A stretch of 64,000 nt of DNA from Nitratireductor alexandrii (lineage in GTDB: Bacteria; Pseudomonadota; Alphaproteobacteria; Rhizobiales; Rhizobiaceae): assembly GCF_004000215.1 (NCBI RefSeq), contig NZ_RBVY01000003.1, positions 354,970 through 418,969 of the forward strand, given 5' to 3'. The position numbers were made by a program, and so were the translations under genes. Positions 36,363 to 43,732 of the stretch are shown here, piece after piece. Numbering within the stretch: the first letter of the stretch is position 1; each line of letters starts with the position of its first letter. The notes under the pieces are model-generated. The model had not been told where the DNA came from and ran no database searches. It was given only the letters and a program-made list of their open reading frames with translations.

Positions 36363-37594
36363 GCCTCGCCGTGCCCGGCGATCATCATCGCCTCGAGCGC
36401 AAGCCGTTCGGATTTCTTCAGCCGCTCGGATTCCGATTTGAGCTGGCCGCAGGCCGCCAGAATATCGCGCCCGCGCGGCGTGCGGATCGGCGAAGCGTAG
36501 CCGGCCTGATTGACATAATCGGCGAAGGTCTCGATCGTTTCCCAGTCCGAGCACTGATAGTTGGAACCGGGCCAGGGATTGAACGGGATCAGGTTGATCT
36601 TGGCCGGAATGCCCCGGAGCAGCCGAACCAATTCCTTGGCGTCGGCAAGCGAATCGTTGACGTCGCGCAGCATGACATATTCGAAGGTGATGCGCCGGGC
36701 GTTGGAAAGGCCCGGATAGCGCCGGCACGCCTCCAGAAGCTCCTTCAGCGGATATTTTTTATTGATCGGCACCAGCATGTCGCGCAGGTCGTCGCGCACC
36801 GCGTGCAGCGAGATCGCCAGCATGACGCCGATTTCCTCGCCGGTGCGGTAGATTTCCGGCACCACGCCCGATGTCGACAGGGTGATGCGGCGCTTCGACA
36901 AGGACAATCCGTCGCCGTCCGAGGCGATCAACAGCGCCTTCTTCACGTGGTCGAAATTGTAGAGCGGTTCGCCCATGCCCATCATGACGATGTTGGAGAC
37001 CTTGCGCCCCTCGGCCGGAACGATCGCCCCCATCGGCGTTTCCCGCTGCGGGAAATCGCCGAGCCGGTCGCGTGCGGTCAAGAGCTGCGACAGGATCTCT
37101 TCCGCCGTCAGATTGCGCACCAGCTTCTGGGTGCCGGTATGGCAGAACGAGCAGGTCAGCGTGCAGCCGACCTGCGAGGAGATGCAGAGCGTGCCGCGCC
37201 CCTCCTCGGGAATGTAGACGGTTTCGACCTCGACGGGACGCCCGGCGCCGCGCGGCGGAAAGCGGAACAACCATTTGCGAGTGCCGTCGGCCGAGATCTG
37301 CTCCTCGACGATTTGCGGCCGCGCCACGGTGAAATGACGGTCGAGCGCGCCGCGCAGGTCACGCGAAATATTGGACATCGCGTCGAAGTCGGACACGCCG
37401 CGCACATAAAGCCAGTGCCAGAGCTGCTGCGCGCGCATTCTGGCCTGGCGTTCGGGCACGAGCGCGCTTTCCACCAGGGCGACGGCAAGCTCATCCCGGG
37501 TCAGGCCGATCAGGGTCGGCTTGTCCGGTTTCGCGGTTTTGGCGGCGAGAGCGCTGCGGCTCTCGGCGGAAGTCAGATCGATCGTCAGGGCCAT
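36359..37594 (-). CDS. rlmN: 23S rRNA (adenine2503-C2)/tRNA methyltransferase RlmN
   Basis: A 411-residue radical SAM enzyme that methylates C2 of A2503 in 23S rRNA and A37 in some tRNAs. The cluster ligands are Cys144, Cys148 and Cys151 in CTLTCSFC. The methyl-carrying second Cys is in the C-terminal [12 protein letters not shown] segment. [12 protein letters not shown] and [10 protein letters not shown] are further family blocks. The length is normal. It overlaps the downstream small membrane-protein gene by 4 bp. A FNR-type box about 100 bp upstream could affect it, although the divergent methyltransferase gene is the nearer target. Confidence 0.97.
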   Translation of the reverse strand: MALTIDLTSAESRSALAAKTAKPDKPTLIGLTRDELAVALVESALVPERQARMRAQQLWHWLYVRGVSDFDAMSNISRDLRGALDRHFTVARPQIVEEQISADGTRKWLFRFPPRGAGRPVEVETVYIPEEGRGTLCISSQVGCTLTCSFCHTGTQKLVRNLTAEEILSQLLTARDRLGDFPQRETPMGAIVPAEGRKVSNIVMMGMGEPLYNFDHVKKALLIASDGDGLSLSKRRITLSTSGVVPEIYRTGEEIGVMLAISLHAVRDDLRDMLVPINKKYPLKELLEACRRYPGLSNARRITFEYVMLRDVNDSLADAKELVRLLRGIPAKINLIPFNPWPGSNYQCSDWETIETFADYVNQAGYASPIRTPRGRDILAACGQLKSESERLKKSERLALEAMMIAGHGEA

Positions 37595-37696
37595 GGGCTT
37601 CGAAATATGGTCGGCCGCAGCCGGTTTCCAGTTTCAGCGGCTTTACCAGAACCGAGCGCCTGCGTCATCCGCCTTGCGACCATTCAAAAATGAAAA

Positions 37697-37710
37697 TTGA
37701 TGAATATCAA
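37697..37710. promoter_or_regulatory. perfect FNR/FixK-type box
   Basis: TTGAT-GAAT-ATCAA matches the FNR/FixK consensus TTGAT-N4-ATCAA at all ten positions. It lies 61 bp upstream of the isoprenylcysteine-methyltransferase-like start and 102 bp upstream of rlmN. If activation is of the usual -41.5 type, the start point for the plus-strand gene would be near 37745. Confidence 0.65.
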
Positions 37711-37725
37711 ATTTTATCATAAAAT
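37711..37725. promoter_or_regulatory. AT-rich palindrome adjoining the FNR-type box
   Basis: ATTTTAT-C-ATAAAAT has perfect 7-bp arms and directly abuts the FNR-type box. It may be the operator for the TetR encoded second in the downstream pair, set to compete with or block activation. That role is inference. Confidence 0.45.
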
Positions 37726-37771
37726 CATCTGATATGAATTGAGCGATCCTCGCTGGCGTTGGAGAGATGCG

Positions 37772-38218
37772 ATGAAATGGCTGATACCGCCCATCCTGCT
37801 TGTGCTGACCGCCGTCGCCATGATCGCGGTCTATCGCGCCCTGCCCGGCGGCGGAATGATACCGCCGCCGGTCAATTATTATCTCGGCTTGCCCCTGGTC
37901 GCTCTGGGTCTGGCGCTGGCCTTTGCCGGTGCGCGGCGGTTTCGTCATGCCGGGACGAATATCCACACCTTTCACCGGCCGGATAGGCTGATAACCGATG
38001 GACTTTATTCCATGAGCCGAAATCCGATGTATCTCGGTTTCGCGCTGGCGTTGTTGGGCTTTGCGATCAAGCTGAACACGCCGATCAATTTCGCGCTGGT
38101 GGCCGCCTTCGTTCTCGTCACCGACCTCTGGTATATCCGTTACGAAGAACGGATCGCCCAGTCGGTCTTCGGCGAGGCCTATCGCGATTACCGGCGTCGG
38201 ACCCGCAGATGGATCTGA
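37772..38218 (+). CDS. isoprenylcysteine carboxyl methyltransferase-family membrane protein
   Basis: A 148-residue membrane protein with four or five helices. The C-terminal half shows the PEMT/ICMT-type signature DGLYSMSRNPMYLGF followed by the EERIAQSVFGEAYRDYRRRTRRWI tail typical of this family. These enzymes methylate lipids, quinone precursors or prenylated cysteines; the bacterial substrate is usually unknown. ATG 37772 follows GGAGAG. A tetR gene starts 3 bp after the stop. The promoter region carries a perfect FNR-type box and an adjoining palindrome, suggesting oxygen-linked control. Confidence 0.82.
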   Translation: MKWLIPPILLVLTAVAMIAVYRALPGGGMIPPPVNYYLGLPLVALGLALAFAGARRFRHAGTNIHTFHRPDRLITDGLYSMSRNPMYLGFALALLGFAIKLNTPINFALVAAFVLVTDLWYIRYEERIAQSVFGEAYRDYRRRTRRWI

Positions 38219-38221
38219 TAT

Positions 38222-38833
38222 TTGCCGAGACCGAAAACCGACATCGCCGCCGTCCGAAAAAAACTGCTCGAGGCAGCCGAGCATCACATCAGGGCGCACG
38301 GACCGAAAAAGCTCACCGTGTCGGATATCGCCGCCGAATGCGGCATGTCGCAATCCAATGCCTACCGCTTCTTTCGTAGCAAGCGCGATCTGCTCGAAGC
38401 GGTCGGCGAGCGCTGGTTCGCGGAAATCGAGCGGGAACTCGCCGACATCGCCGCCTCGCGGCAGCCGCCGGCCGAGCAGTTGCTGCGCTTCATCGTACGC
38501 CAATACGAGTTGAAGCGCGCCCGCTATGCCGAGGACCCGGACCTGTTTCGCGCCTATCTCGCGCTCGGCAAGGCCAATATGTCGATCGTCGAGCGCCATT
38601 TGAACCGCATGCACGCCCAGCTTGAGGCGATTATGCAGCGTTGTGGCGAAAACGGGCTTTTGGGCGGCCGCGAACCGGGCGAAGCGGCAAATCTCGTCGA
38701 GGCGATGACGGCGCGCTTTCGCGATCCCGGCCAGATCATGCGGTTTTACGATACCGACACGCCCGGCCGCGTCGCCGAGATCGCCGGGTTGATCCTGGCC
38801 GGGATGGCCCATCTGCACAGGAAGGCCGACTGA
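38222..38833 (+). CDS. TetR family transcriptional regulator
   Basis: A 203-residue TetR regulator. The N-terminal helix-turn-helix is clear: LLEAAEHHIRAHG, KKLTVSDIAAECGMSQSNAYRFFRSKRDLLEAVGE at about residues 15-65. It appears to start at TTG 38222, three bases after the upstream methyltransferase gene, so translation is probably coupled. The likely target is its own two-gene operon through the 37711-37725 palindrome. The ligand is unknown. Confidence 0.88.
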   Translation: MPRPKTDIAAVRKKLLEAAEHHIRAHGPKKLTVSDIAAECGMSQSNAYRFFRSKRDLLEAVGERWFAEIERELADIAASRQPPAEQLLRFIVRQYELKRARYAEDPDLFRAYLALGKANMSIVERHLNRMHAQLEAIMQRCGENGLLGGREPGEAANLVEAMTARFRDPGQIMRFYDTDTPGRVAEIAGLILAGMAHLHRKAD

Positions 38834-38902
38834 ACCGCCGCGCCGTGGTCCGGACCGGTCGAAGCGATCCGTTTCACGAGAACCCGCGTTCGAGCGACGC
38901 CC

Positions 38903-39409
38903 TTATTTGCAGCTCGAGATCGATTGCAGCGCCGCGGTGATGCCGCGCAGCGAAAAGGCGTAATTGGTGTCGTTTCCGCGTCCGGACACCGCCTGCACCG
39001 ACATTTCGGCACCAGCCTTCATCGCGGCCACGAGCTGCGGTTCTTCCGCGGCGTTTTCCAGCCAGGCCGACTTGCCCTTGGTGAACAGCGAGAAGGAGCG
39101 GTCGCCCACCTTCACCAACACTTTCGAGTTTTCCTTGAAATTATAGGACGCGATGAATTGCGGTTCGTAGGCGATGTTCTGCCCCGGCTTCTGGCTCACG
39201 AAAAAGAAGATGTCGCCATGATCGAGCGAGGAGGGCTGCTTGTCGGTCGGCACGGACAGCACATAGCAGACCTTCCCGCTTCCCGACTGGTAGGAGTAGG
39301 TCCCCCAGGCATTGTGCTGTCCCACCTTCGTCGCGGTCTGCGCTCCGGCCGGTCCTGCCACCATCACAATGGCGGCTGCTCCCGCGAGGAACGAAATCAG
39401 TGCACGCAT
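38903..39409 (-). CDS. invasion-associated locus B (IalB) family exported protein
   Basis: A 168-residue periplasmic protein. Residues 1-23 form a signal peptide ending AGPAGAQ. The mature part has the IalB-like pattern: NAWGTYSY, KVCYVLSVPTDKQPSS, HGDIFFFVSQKPGQN and a C-terminal cysteine (ISSCK), so one disulfide is likely. Homologues occur throughout Rhizobiales and were first linked to erythrocyte invasion in Bartonella; here the role is unknown. It stands alone on the minus strand. Confidence 0.85.
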   Translation of the reverse strand: MRALISFLAGAAAIVMVAGPAGAQTATKVGQHNAWGTYSYQSGSGKVCYVLSVPTDKQPSSLDHGDIFFFVSQKPGQNIAYEPQFIASYNFKENSKVLVKVGDRSFSLFTKGKSAWLENAAEEPQLVAAMKAGAEMSVQAVSGRGNDTNYAFSLRGITAALQSISSCK

Positions 39410-39757
39410 GTCGATACCATTTTCCTGTGTTTGGCCTGTTCAACCCGTTGCCGAGCGCCCTTTCCGGGCCGCACTCGCCTTAATTTTAATTAATCGGAGT
39501 TACCAAAGAGTGAATCCGACCGACGATAATGCGTCCGCTTCCGCCGGTTCCGGCACAGCCGCGCTCACGGCATATTTTGCGCCGAAACACTATGATTGAG
39601 GCAAAGAGCGCAGGAAAACGGCAACAGTTTGTCAGCCAGCAGCGTCCGCCGGGGCGCATCCCGCAACACGCGCCCAAGGCCTTATTGCGCCGCAGCAGCC
39701 GCGCCCGTAGGGTCATGGCGGGCGGCCGTCGCCCGAAGGGCGTAAACGGGGAGCAGC
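39410..39757. other. 348-bp spacer upstream of the sigma factor gene
   Basis: The stretch contains the promoter side of the IalB-like gene, with an AT-rich TTAATTTTAATTAA at 39481-39494, and the leader of the sigma factor gene. A 29-codon frame from GTG 39511 has no family similarity and is not called. I see no stable hairpin or clear repeat. Confidence 0.5.
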
Positions 39758-40342
39758 TTGCGCGAAAACCAACCTGCGCCGCAATTACGGCATGCGCACC
39801 TGATGGCGCGCGTGGCGTCCGGCCGCGACCGGGACGCCTTCGCGGCCCTGTTCGATCATTTTGCTCCGCGCATCAACGGCTTTTTGCAAAAACAGGGCAT
39901 GGAAGCCGGCGCCGCCGAGGATCTGACCCAGGAAGTGATGGCGGTGATGTGGCACAAGGCGCATCTTTTCGATCCGGCCAAATCGTCGCTGGCGACCTGG
40001 CTGTTTCGCGTCGCCCGCAATCGCCGCATCGACGGGCTGCGCCGCGACCGCTCACACCTGATCGACCCGCACGACCCGTTCTTCTGGCCCGACGCCGCCG
40101 AGGCGCCCGATGACGGGCTCGACGCGCGCCAGCGCGACGAGCGCGTCCGCCTCGCTTTGGCCGACCTGCCCGACGAGCAGGCCGACCTGGTCAGGCTGGC
40201 GTTTTTCAACGGGCTCACCCACAGCCAGATCGCCGACAGTACCGGGCTTCCGCTCGGCACGGTGAAATCGCGCATCCGTCTGGCTTTCGCGCGCTTGCGA
40301 CGGGCGCTGGAAGCAGATCCGAGGGTCGACGCCGACGGCTGA
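39758..40342 (+). CDS. ECF sigma factor, RpoE (ECF11)-like
   Basis: A 194-residue extracytoplasmic-function sigma factor. Region 2 is clear (FAALFDHFAPRINGFLQ, AEDLTQEVMAVMWHKAHLFDP, ATWLFRVARNRRIDGLRR) and region 4 follows (ALADLPDEQADLVRLAFFNGLTHSQIADSTGLPLGTVKSRIRLAFARLRRAL). The sequence resembles the RpoE-ChrR group that answers singlet oxygen. No ChrR-like zinc cupin anti-sigma gene lies next to it: the downstream gene is convergent and belongs to DUF1232. Translation starts at TTG 39758 after GGGGAGC; ATG 39803 is the alternative. Confidence 0.88.
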   Translation: MRENQPAPQLRHAHLMARVASGRDRDAFAALFDHFAPRINGFLQKQGMEAGAAEDLTQEVMAVMWHKAHLFDPAKSSLATWLFRVARNRRIDGLRRDRSHLIDPHDPFFWPDAAEAPDDGLDARQRDERVRLALADLPDEQADLVRLAFFNGLTHSQIADSTGLPLGTVKSRIRLAFARLRRALEADPRVDADG

Positions 40343-40354
40343 AAAGCCGACCGG

Positions 40355-40738
40355 TCAGTCCTGTTCGTCGAGAAAGTCCCGTGCCGCCTTGCGGTGGGCC
40401 GGCGTGATGTGGCCGCGGATCGCCGTCAACGCGGCCGTCAGCACAGCGATATCATCGGTAAAGCCGAACCCGACCAGGAAATCGGGGATCGTGTCGAGCG
40501 GCAGCACGAAATAGGCGAGCGCGGCCAGAAGCACCCCGCGCACGCGTGTCGGGGTCTTGTCGTCGAGCGCGCAATAATAGGCCGCGATCACCTCGTCCAT
40601 GAACGGGATCTGTCGGGCTGCGCGCCGCACGGTGCGGCGCAGATTGTCGCGCACGCGCTGCCTGCGCCTGGCGTTCTCGGCCTCGCTCACGGGGTCCAGC
40701 ACTTCGGCGATGCGGTCGTCGTCCATCATCTTGTCCAT
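40355..40738 (-). CDS. YkvA family (DUF1232) protein
   Basis: A 127-residue protein. The DUF1232 core is visible: IAAYYCALDDKTPTRVRG followed by the hydrophobic helix LLAALAYFVLPLDTIPDFLVG and FTDDIAVL. The function of this family is unknown; the helix suggests membrane association. Several ATG codons lie close together (40738, 40729, 40726); 40738 is used here. It is convergent with the sigma factor gene, 12 bp apart. Confidence 0.75.
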   Translation of the reverse strand: MDKMMDDDRIAEVLDPVSEAENARRRQRVRDNLRRTVRRAARQIPFMDEVIAAYYCALDDKTPTRVRGVLLAALAYFVLPLDTIPDFLVGFGFTDDIAVLTAALTAIRGHITPAHRKAARDFLDEQD

Positions 40739-40822
40739 GGTCGCAAATGTGGTGCCGTTCGCGTTCCCATGCAAGTCGGCCCGCTGTCCGGAAACCGGCC
40801 AACCGCCTGCACGATGATGATT

Positions 40823-41125
40823 TCAGGCGCGTTTGCCCGCGCAGGCCTCGATCGCCTTGGCAAGCGCCACGTCGAGCGCGGTCAGCCCGCCCGCATCGTG
40901 CGTCGACAGCGCGATATCGACCGTCTTGTAGACGTTCGACCAGTCGGGATGGTGGTCCATCTTTTCCGCCGCCAGCGCGACCCGCGCCATGAAGCCGAAG
41001 GCTTCGTTGAAATTCCCGAACACGAAGCGTTTGGTGATCGCCTCTCGGTCCGCGGCCCGTTGCCAGCCGTCCAGGCCGGCAAGCGCCTCGGCCACGGCCG
41101 TCTCGTCGAGTTTTTCACGCTTCAT
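40823..41125 (-). CDS. phhB: 4a-hydroxytetrahydrobiopterin (pterin-4-alpha-carbinolamine) dehydratase
   Basis: A 100-residue enzyme that recycles the pterin cofactor of aromatic amino acid hydroxylases. The active-site signature [24 protein letters not shown] (about 60-83) is complete, with paired histidines. The start [11 protein letters not shown] at 41125 gives the usual length. No phenylalanine hydroxylase gene is adjacent, so it may serve an enzyme encoded elsewhere. It is divergent from the phosphatase gene by only 50 bp. Confidence 0.92.
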   Translation of the reverse strand: MKREKLDETAVAEALAGLDGWQRAADREAITKRFVFGNFNEAFGFMARVALAAEKMDHHPDWSNVYKTVDIALSTHDAGGLTALDVALAKAIEACAGKRA

Positions 41126-41175
41126 CGCCAAATCCCATTCTCCAGGCCGCCGGTTTTCATGATAACGCACATGTC

Positions 41176-41694
41176 ATGACTTCGCAGCCCCGCCAGTCCG
41201 TCCTCTTCGTCTGTCTCGGCAATATCTGCCGTTCGCCGCTGGCCGAAGGCGTCTTCCGCCATGTGCTTCAAAACCGCGGAGCGGCCGGGCGTTTTCTGGT
41301 CGATTCGGCCGGCACGGGCGGCTGGCATGCCGGTTCGCCGCCCGATCCGCGCTCGGTCGAGATCGCCGCGCGGCACGGCATCGACCTGACGGCGCAGCGC
41401 GCCCGGCGGATCGCGGACGGGGATTTCGCACGCTTCGACCTTGTGCTTGCCATGGACCGGAGCAACCGGGCCGAGCTGAAGGCGCGGGCGGGCGGCGGCC
41501 GGTTAGACTGGATCCACCTTTTGATGGACTTCGCGCTCGGCGAGGCGCGCGACGTGCCCGATCCCTATTACGGCGGCGCCGACGGTTTCGAAACGGTCTA
41601 CCGCATGATCCGCGCGGCATCCGAGGCCCTGGCCGAAAAGCTCGCCGCCCCCTGGGATGAGCCGGACAGGGACCAGGCCTCCTCCACCAGATAA
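41176..41694 (+). CDS. low-molecular-weight protein-tyrosine-phosphatase
   Basis: A 172-residue cytosolic phosphatase. The P-loop CLGNICRS has nucleophile Cys13 and Arg19, and the general acid Asp is in the DPYYGG motif near residue 129. The arginine and Asp positions are those of active enzymes. The core ends near residue 158, and the remaining C-terminal residues overlap the convergent thpR gene by 97 bp. No tyrosine-kinase or exopolysaccharide gene is nearby, so the substrate is unknown. Confidence 0.92.
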   Translation: MTSQPRQSVLFVCLGNICRSPLAEGVFRHVLQNRGAAGRFLVDSAGTGGWHAGSPPDPRSVEIAARHGIDLTAQRARRIADGDFARFDLVLAMDRSNRAELKARAGGGRLDWIHLLMDFALGEARDVPDPYYGGADGFETVYRMIRAASEALAEKLAAPWDEPDRDQASSTR

Positions 41695-42194
41695 GGCCCC
41701 CCGCCGACCGAATCGCGCGATGACATCAGCACGAAACGGGCGACCCTGAACGGTGCGGTGGCGAAGTTCCCGCGCCCCGAAAGATAGGCCGCAAGTTCGT
41801 GCGGGGCCGCGTTGCGCAGCCGCGCCAGTGTCACGTGCGGGGTGAATTTGCGCGGATCGGGCGCTGCCCCGTGGCGCAGGCATATGCGATCGATCTCCGA
41901 CTGTAGCGCGAAAAGTTCGGGCGAGGGCGCCACGCCGGCCCACAACGCGTGCGGTTTCTTCGAGCCGAACGTCCCCACGCCGGATAGGTTGATCTGGAAT
42001 CCCGGCCGCCGTACCCGGTCGAGGCCGTTGACGATGTCGTCCGCGACCCGTCCAGGCACGTCGCCGATGAAGCGCAGGGTGATGTGGTAGTTTTCGACGT
42101 CGATCCAGCGCGCGCCGGGCAGGCCGCCGCGCAGCAGGGAGAGCGACAGGCTCGCATCGCGCGGTATCTCGAGGGCGGTGAAAAGTCGCGGCAT
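41598..42194 (-). CDS. thpR: RNA 2',3'-cyclic phosphodiesterase
   Basis: A 198-residue 2H phosphoesterase opening RNA 2',3'-cyclic phosphate ends. Both catalytic HxTL motifs are present: HITL with His37 and HVTL with His near 126. FTALEIP at the N-terminus and the EEAWSLSG C-terminal strand complete the fold; about 20 further residues lie beyond it. ATG 42194 follows a strong GAGGAGG site. The gene overlaps the convergent phosphatase gene by 97 bp, the longest overlap in the window. Confidence 0.92.
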   Translation of the reverse strand: MPRLFTALEIPRDASLSLSLLRGGLPGARWIDVENYHITLRFIGDVPGRVADDIVNGLDRVRRPGFQINLSGVGTFGSKKPHALWAGVAPSPELFALQSEIDRICLRHGAAPDPRKFTPHVTLARLRNAAPHELAAYLSGRGNFATAPFRVARFVLMSSRDSVGGGPYLVEEAWSLSGSSQGAASFSARASDAARIMR

Positions 42195-42284
42195 GGCTAC
42201 CTCCTCGAATCGCTCTTCGACCCTCAGCGAATCATCGTTTTGCCGCGCCGGCAAGCCCCGCGCCGGCGCAGGATCGATTTCGCG

Positions 42285-42938
42285 TCAGTCGTGATCGGCA
42301 GCGCCGGCCTTCAGCGTGCCGAGCGTCTCCTCGACCACCGGCAGGGCGTTTTCCACCATCCGCTCCACCCCTTCGGCGTTGGGGTGCATGCCGTCGGCCA
42401 AAAGCAGCCCGCCATCAGCCGCCACCCCGTCCATGAAGAACGGGATCAGCGCGATGTCGTGCTTTTCGGCCAGACGGGGAAAGATGGCGTTGAACGCGTC
42501 GGAGAAGTCCGCCCCCAGATTGGGCGCGGCCAGCATGCCGGCCAGCACGACCTCGACGCCGCGCTCCTTGAGGCGGGCGATCATCGTGTCGAGATTGTCC
42601 TCGGTGGTGGCCGGCGGCAGGCCGCGCAGCATGTCGTTTGCGCCGAGCTCGAGAACCACCAGATCGGTGTCGTCGGGAACCGACCAGTCGAGCCGCGCCA
42701 GGCCGCCGCTGGTCGTGTCGCCGGAAACCCCGGCATTCGTCACCGCTACATTGTAACCCTTTTCGCGGAGCGCGGCTTCGAGCCGTTCGGGAAAGGATTC
42801 TCCCGGCGCCAGCTCATAGCCCGCCATCAGGCTATCGCCGAGGCCGACAATGCTTGTGGAGGCCGCCGCAACGCCAAACTGGACAAGCACGGCCAATCCA
42901 CCGAACATGAATGCGCGTAAGCTTGCTTTGAAACCCAT
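42285..42938 (-). CDS. tesA: arylesterase/lysophospholipase TesA-like, GDSL family
   Basis: A 217-residue SGNH hydrolase. A signal peptide of about 27 residues (FMFGGLAVLVQFGVAAAST) points to the periplasm. Catalytic Ser36 is in GLGDSLMAGYE, the Asn is in GANDML, and the Asp-His pair is in ADGMHPN near the C-terminus. ATG 42938 is preferred because the signal then starts normally. It is divergent from the ABC transporter genes ybbA and ybbP; the same three-gene association is found in E. coli. Confidence 0.9.
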   Translation of the reverse strand: MGFKASLRAFMFGGLAVLVQFGVAAASTSIVGLGDSLMAGYELAPGESFPERLEAALREKGYNVAVTNAGVSGDTTSGGLARLDWSVPDDTDLVVLELGANDMLRGLPPATTEDNLDTMIARLKERGVEVVLAGMLAAPNLGADFSDAFNAIFPRLAEKHDIALIPFFMDGVAADGGLLLADGMHPNAEGVERMVENALPVVEETLGTLKAGAADHD

Positions 42939-43026
42939 ACCGTATTTCCCATATGAGCCGGACGCGACCTGTCGGGCGCGCCTTGGGATTTCACCTCGTC
43001 GCTTCACCATATAGGATGGATTTTCC

Positions 43027-43722
43027 GTGACCAAAGCGGTTATCGAACTGAAGAACGTGTCGCTCACGCTGGGGCGCGGCGCGTCGTCCGTTCACGTGCT
43101 CAAGGGTGTCGACCTGGAGATCGCGGCCGGCGAGCGCGCCGGCATCGTCGGGCCGTCGGGGTCGGGCAAGTCGACCCTTTTGATGGTCATCGCCGGGCTC
43201 GAAAGCGTCGATGCGGGCGCCGTCACGATCGCCGGCGAAGCGCTGGTAGGCCGCAGCGAGGACGATATCGCCGCGTTTCGCGGCCGCAATATCGGCATCG
43301 TCTTCCAGTCCTTTCACCTGATCCCCAACATGACCGCGCTCGAAAACGTCGCCGTGCCGCTCGAACTTGCCGGCCATGACGACCCGTTCGACCGCGCCGC
43401 GGCGGAACTCGAAGCGGTCGGGCTGAAGGACCGCGTTACGCATTATCCGGGCGAATTGTCGGGCGGCGAACAGCAGCGCGTGGCGATCGCCCGCGCCCTG
43501 GCGCCGCATCCAAAGATCCTGATCGCCGACGAGCCGACCGGCAATCTCGACCAGGCGACCGGCCGCCAGATCGCCGATCTCCTGTTCGCCGAGGCGGCCG
43601 AGCGCGGCATGACCCTTCTCCTGGTCACGCACGACCCCGCGCTCGCCGGGCGCTGCGACAGGCAGGTCGCCATGCGCTCCGGTCGTATCGAGCCGGCGCC
43701 CGCCCACGCCGTCTCCGCCTGA
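43027..43722 (+). CDS. ybbA: ABC transporter ATP-binding protein, YbbA-like
   Basis: A 231-residue ATPase. The Walker A GPSGSGKST is at residues 42-50, the signature LSGGEQQR near 146, and Walker B LIADEPTGNLD near 169. It resembles LolD/YbbA, with fused-type permease partners. Translation starts at GTG 43027. The permease gene begins 10 bp after the stop. The system is thought to act on lipids or lysophospholipids at the envelope, consistent with the divergent tesA gene. Confidence 0.92.
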   Translation: MTKAVIELKNVSLTLGRGASSVHVLKGVDLEIAAGERAGIVGPSGSGKSTLLMVIAGLESVDAGAVTIAGEALVGRSEDDIAAFRGRNIGIVFQSFHLIPNMTALENVAVPLELAGHDDPFDRAAAELEAVGLKDRVTHYPGELSGGEQQRVAIARALAPHPKILIADEPTGNLDQATGRQIADLLFAEAAERGMTLLLVTHDPALAGRCDRQVAMRSGRIEPAPAHAVSA

Positions 43723-43732
43723 GGTGGTCCCG

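Noticed and set aside
39511-39600. A 29-codon frame starting GTG before the sigma factor gene
   Set aside because: No similarity, a poor ribosome-site distance, and Ala/Ser-rich chance composition.
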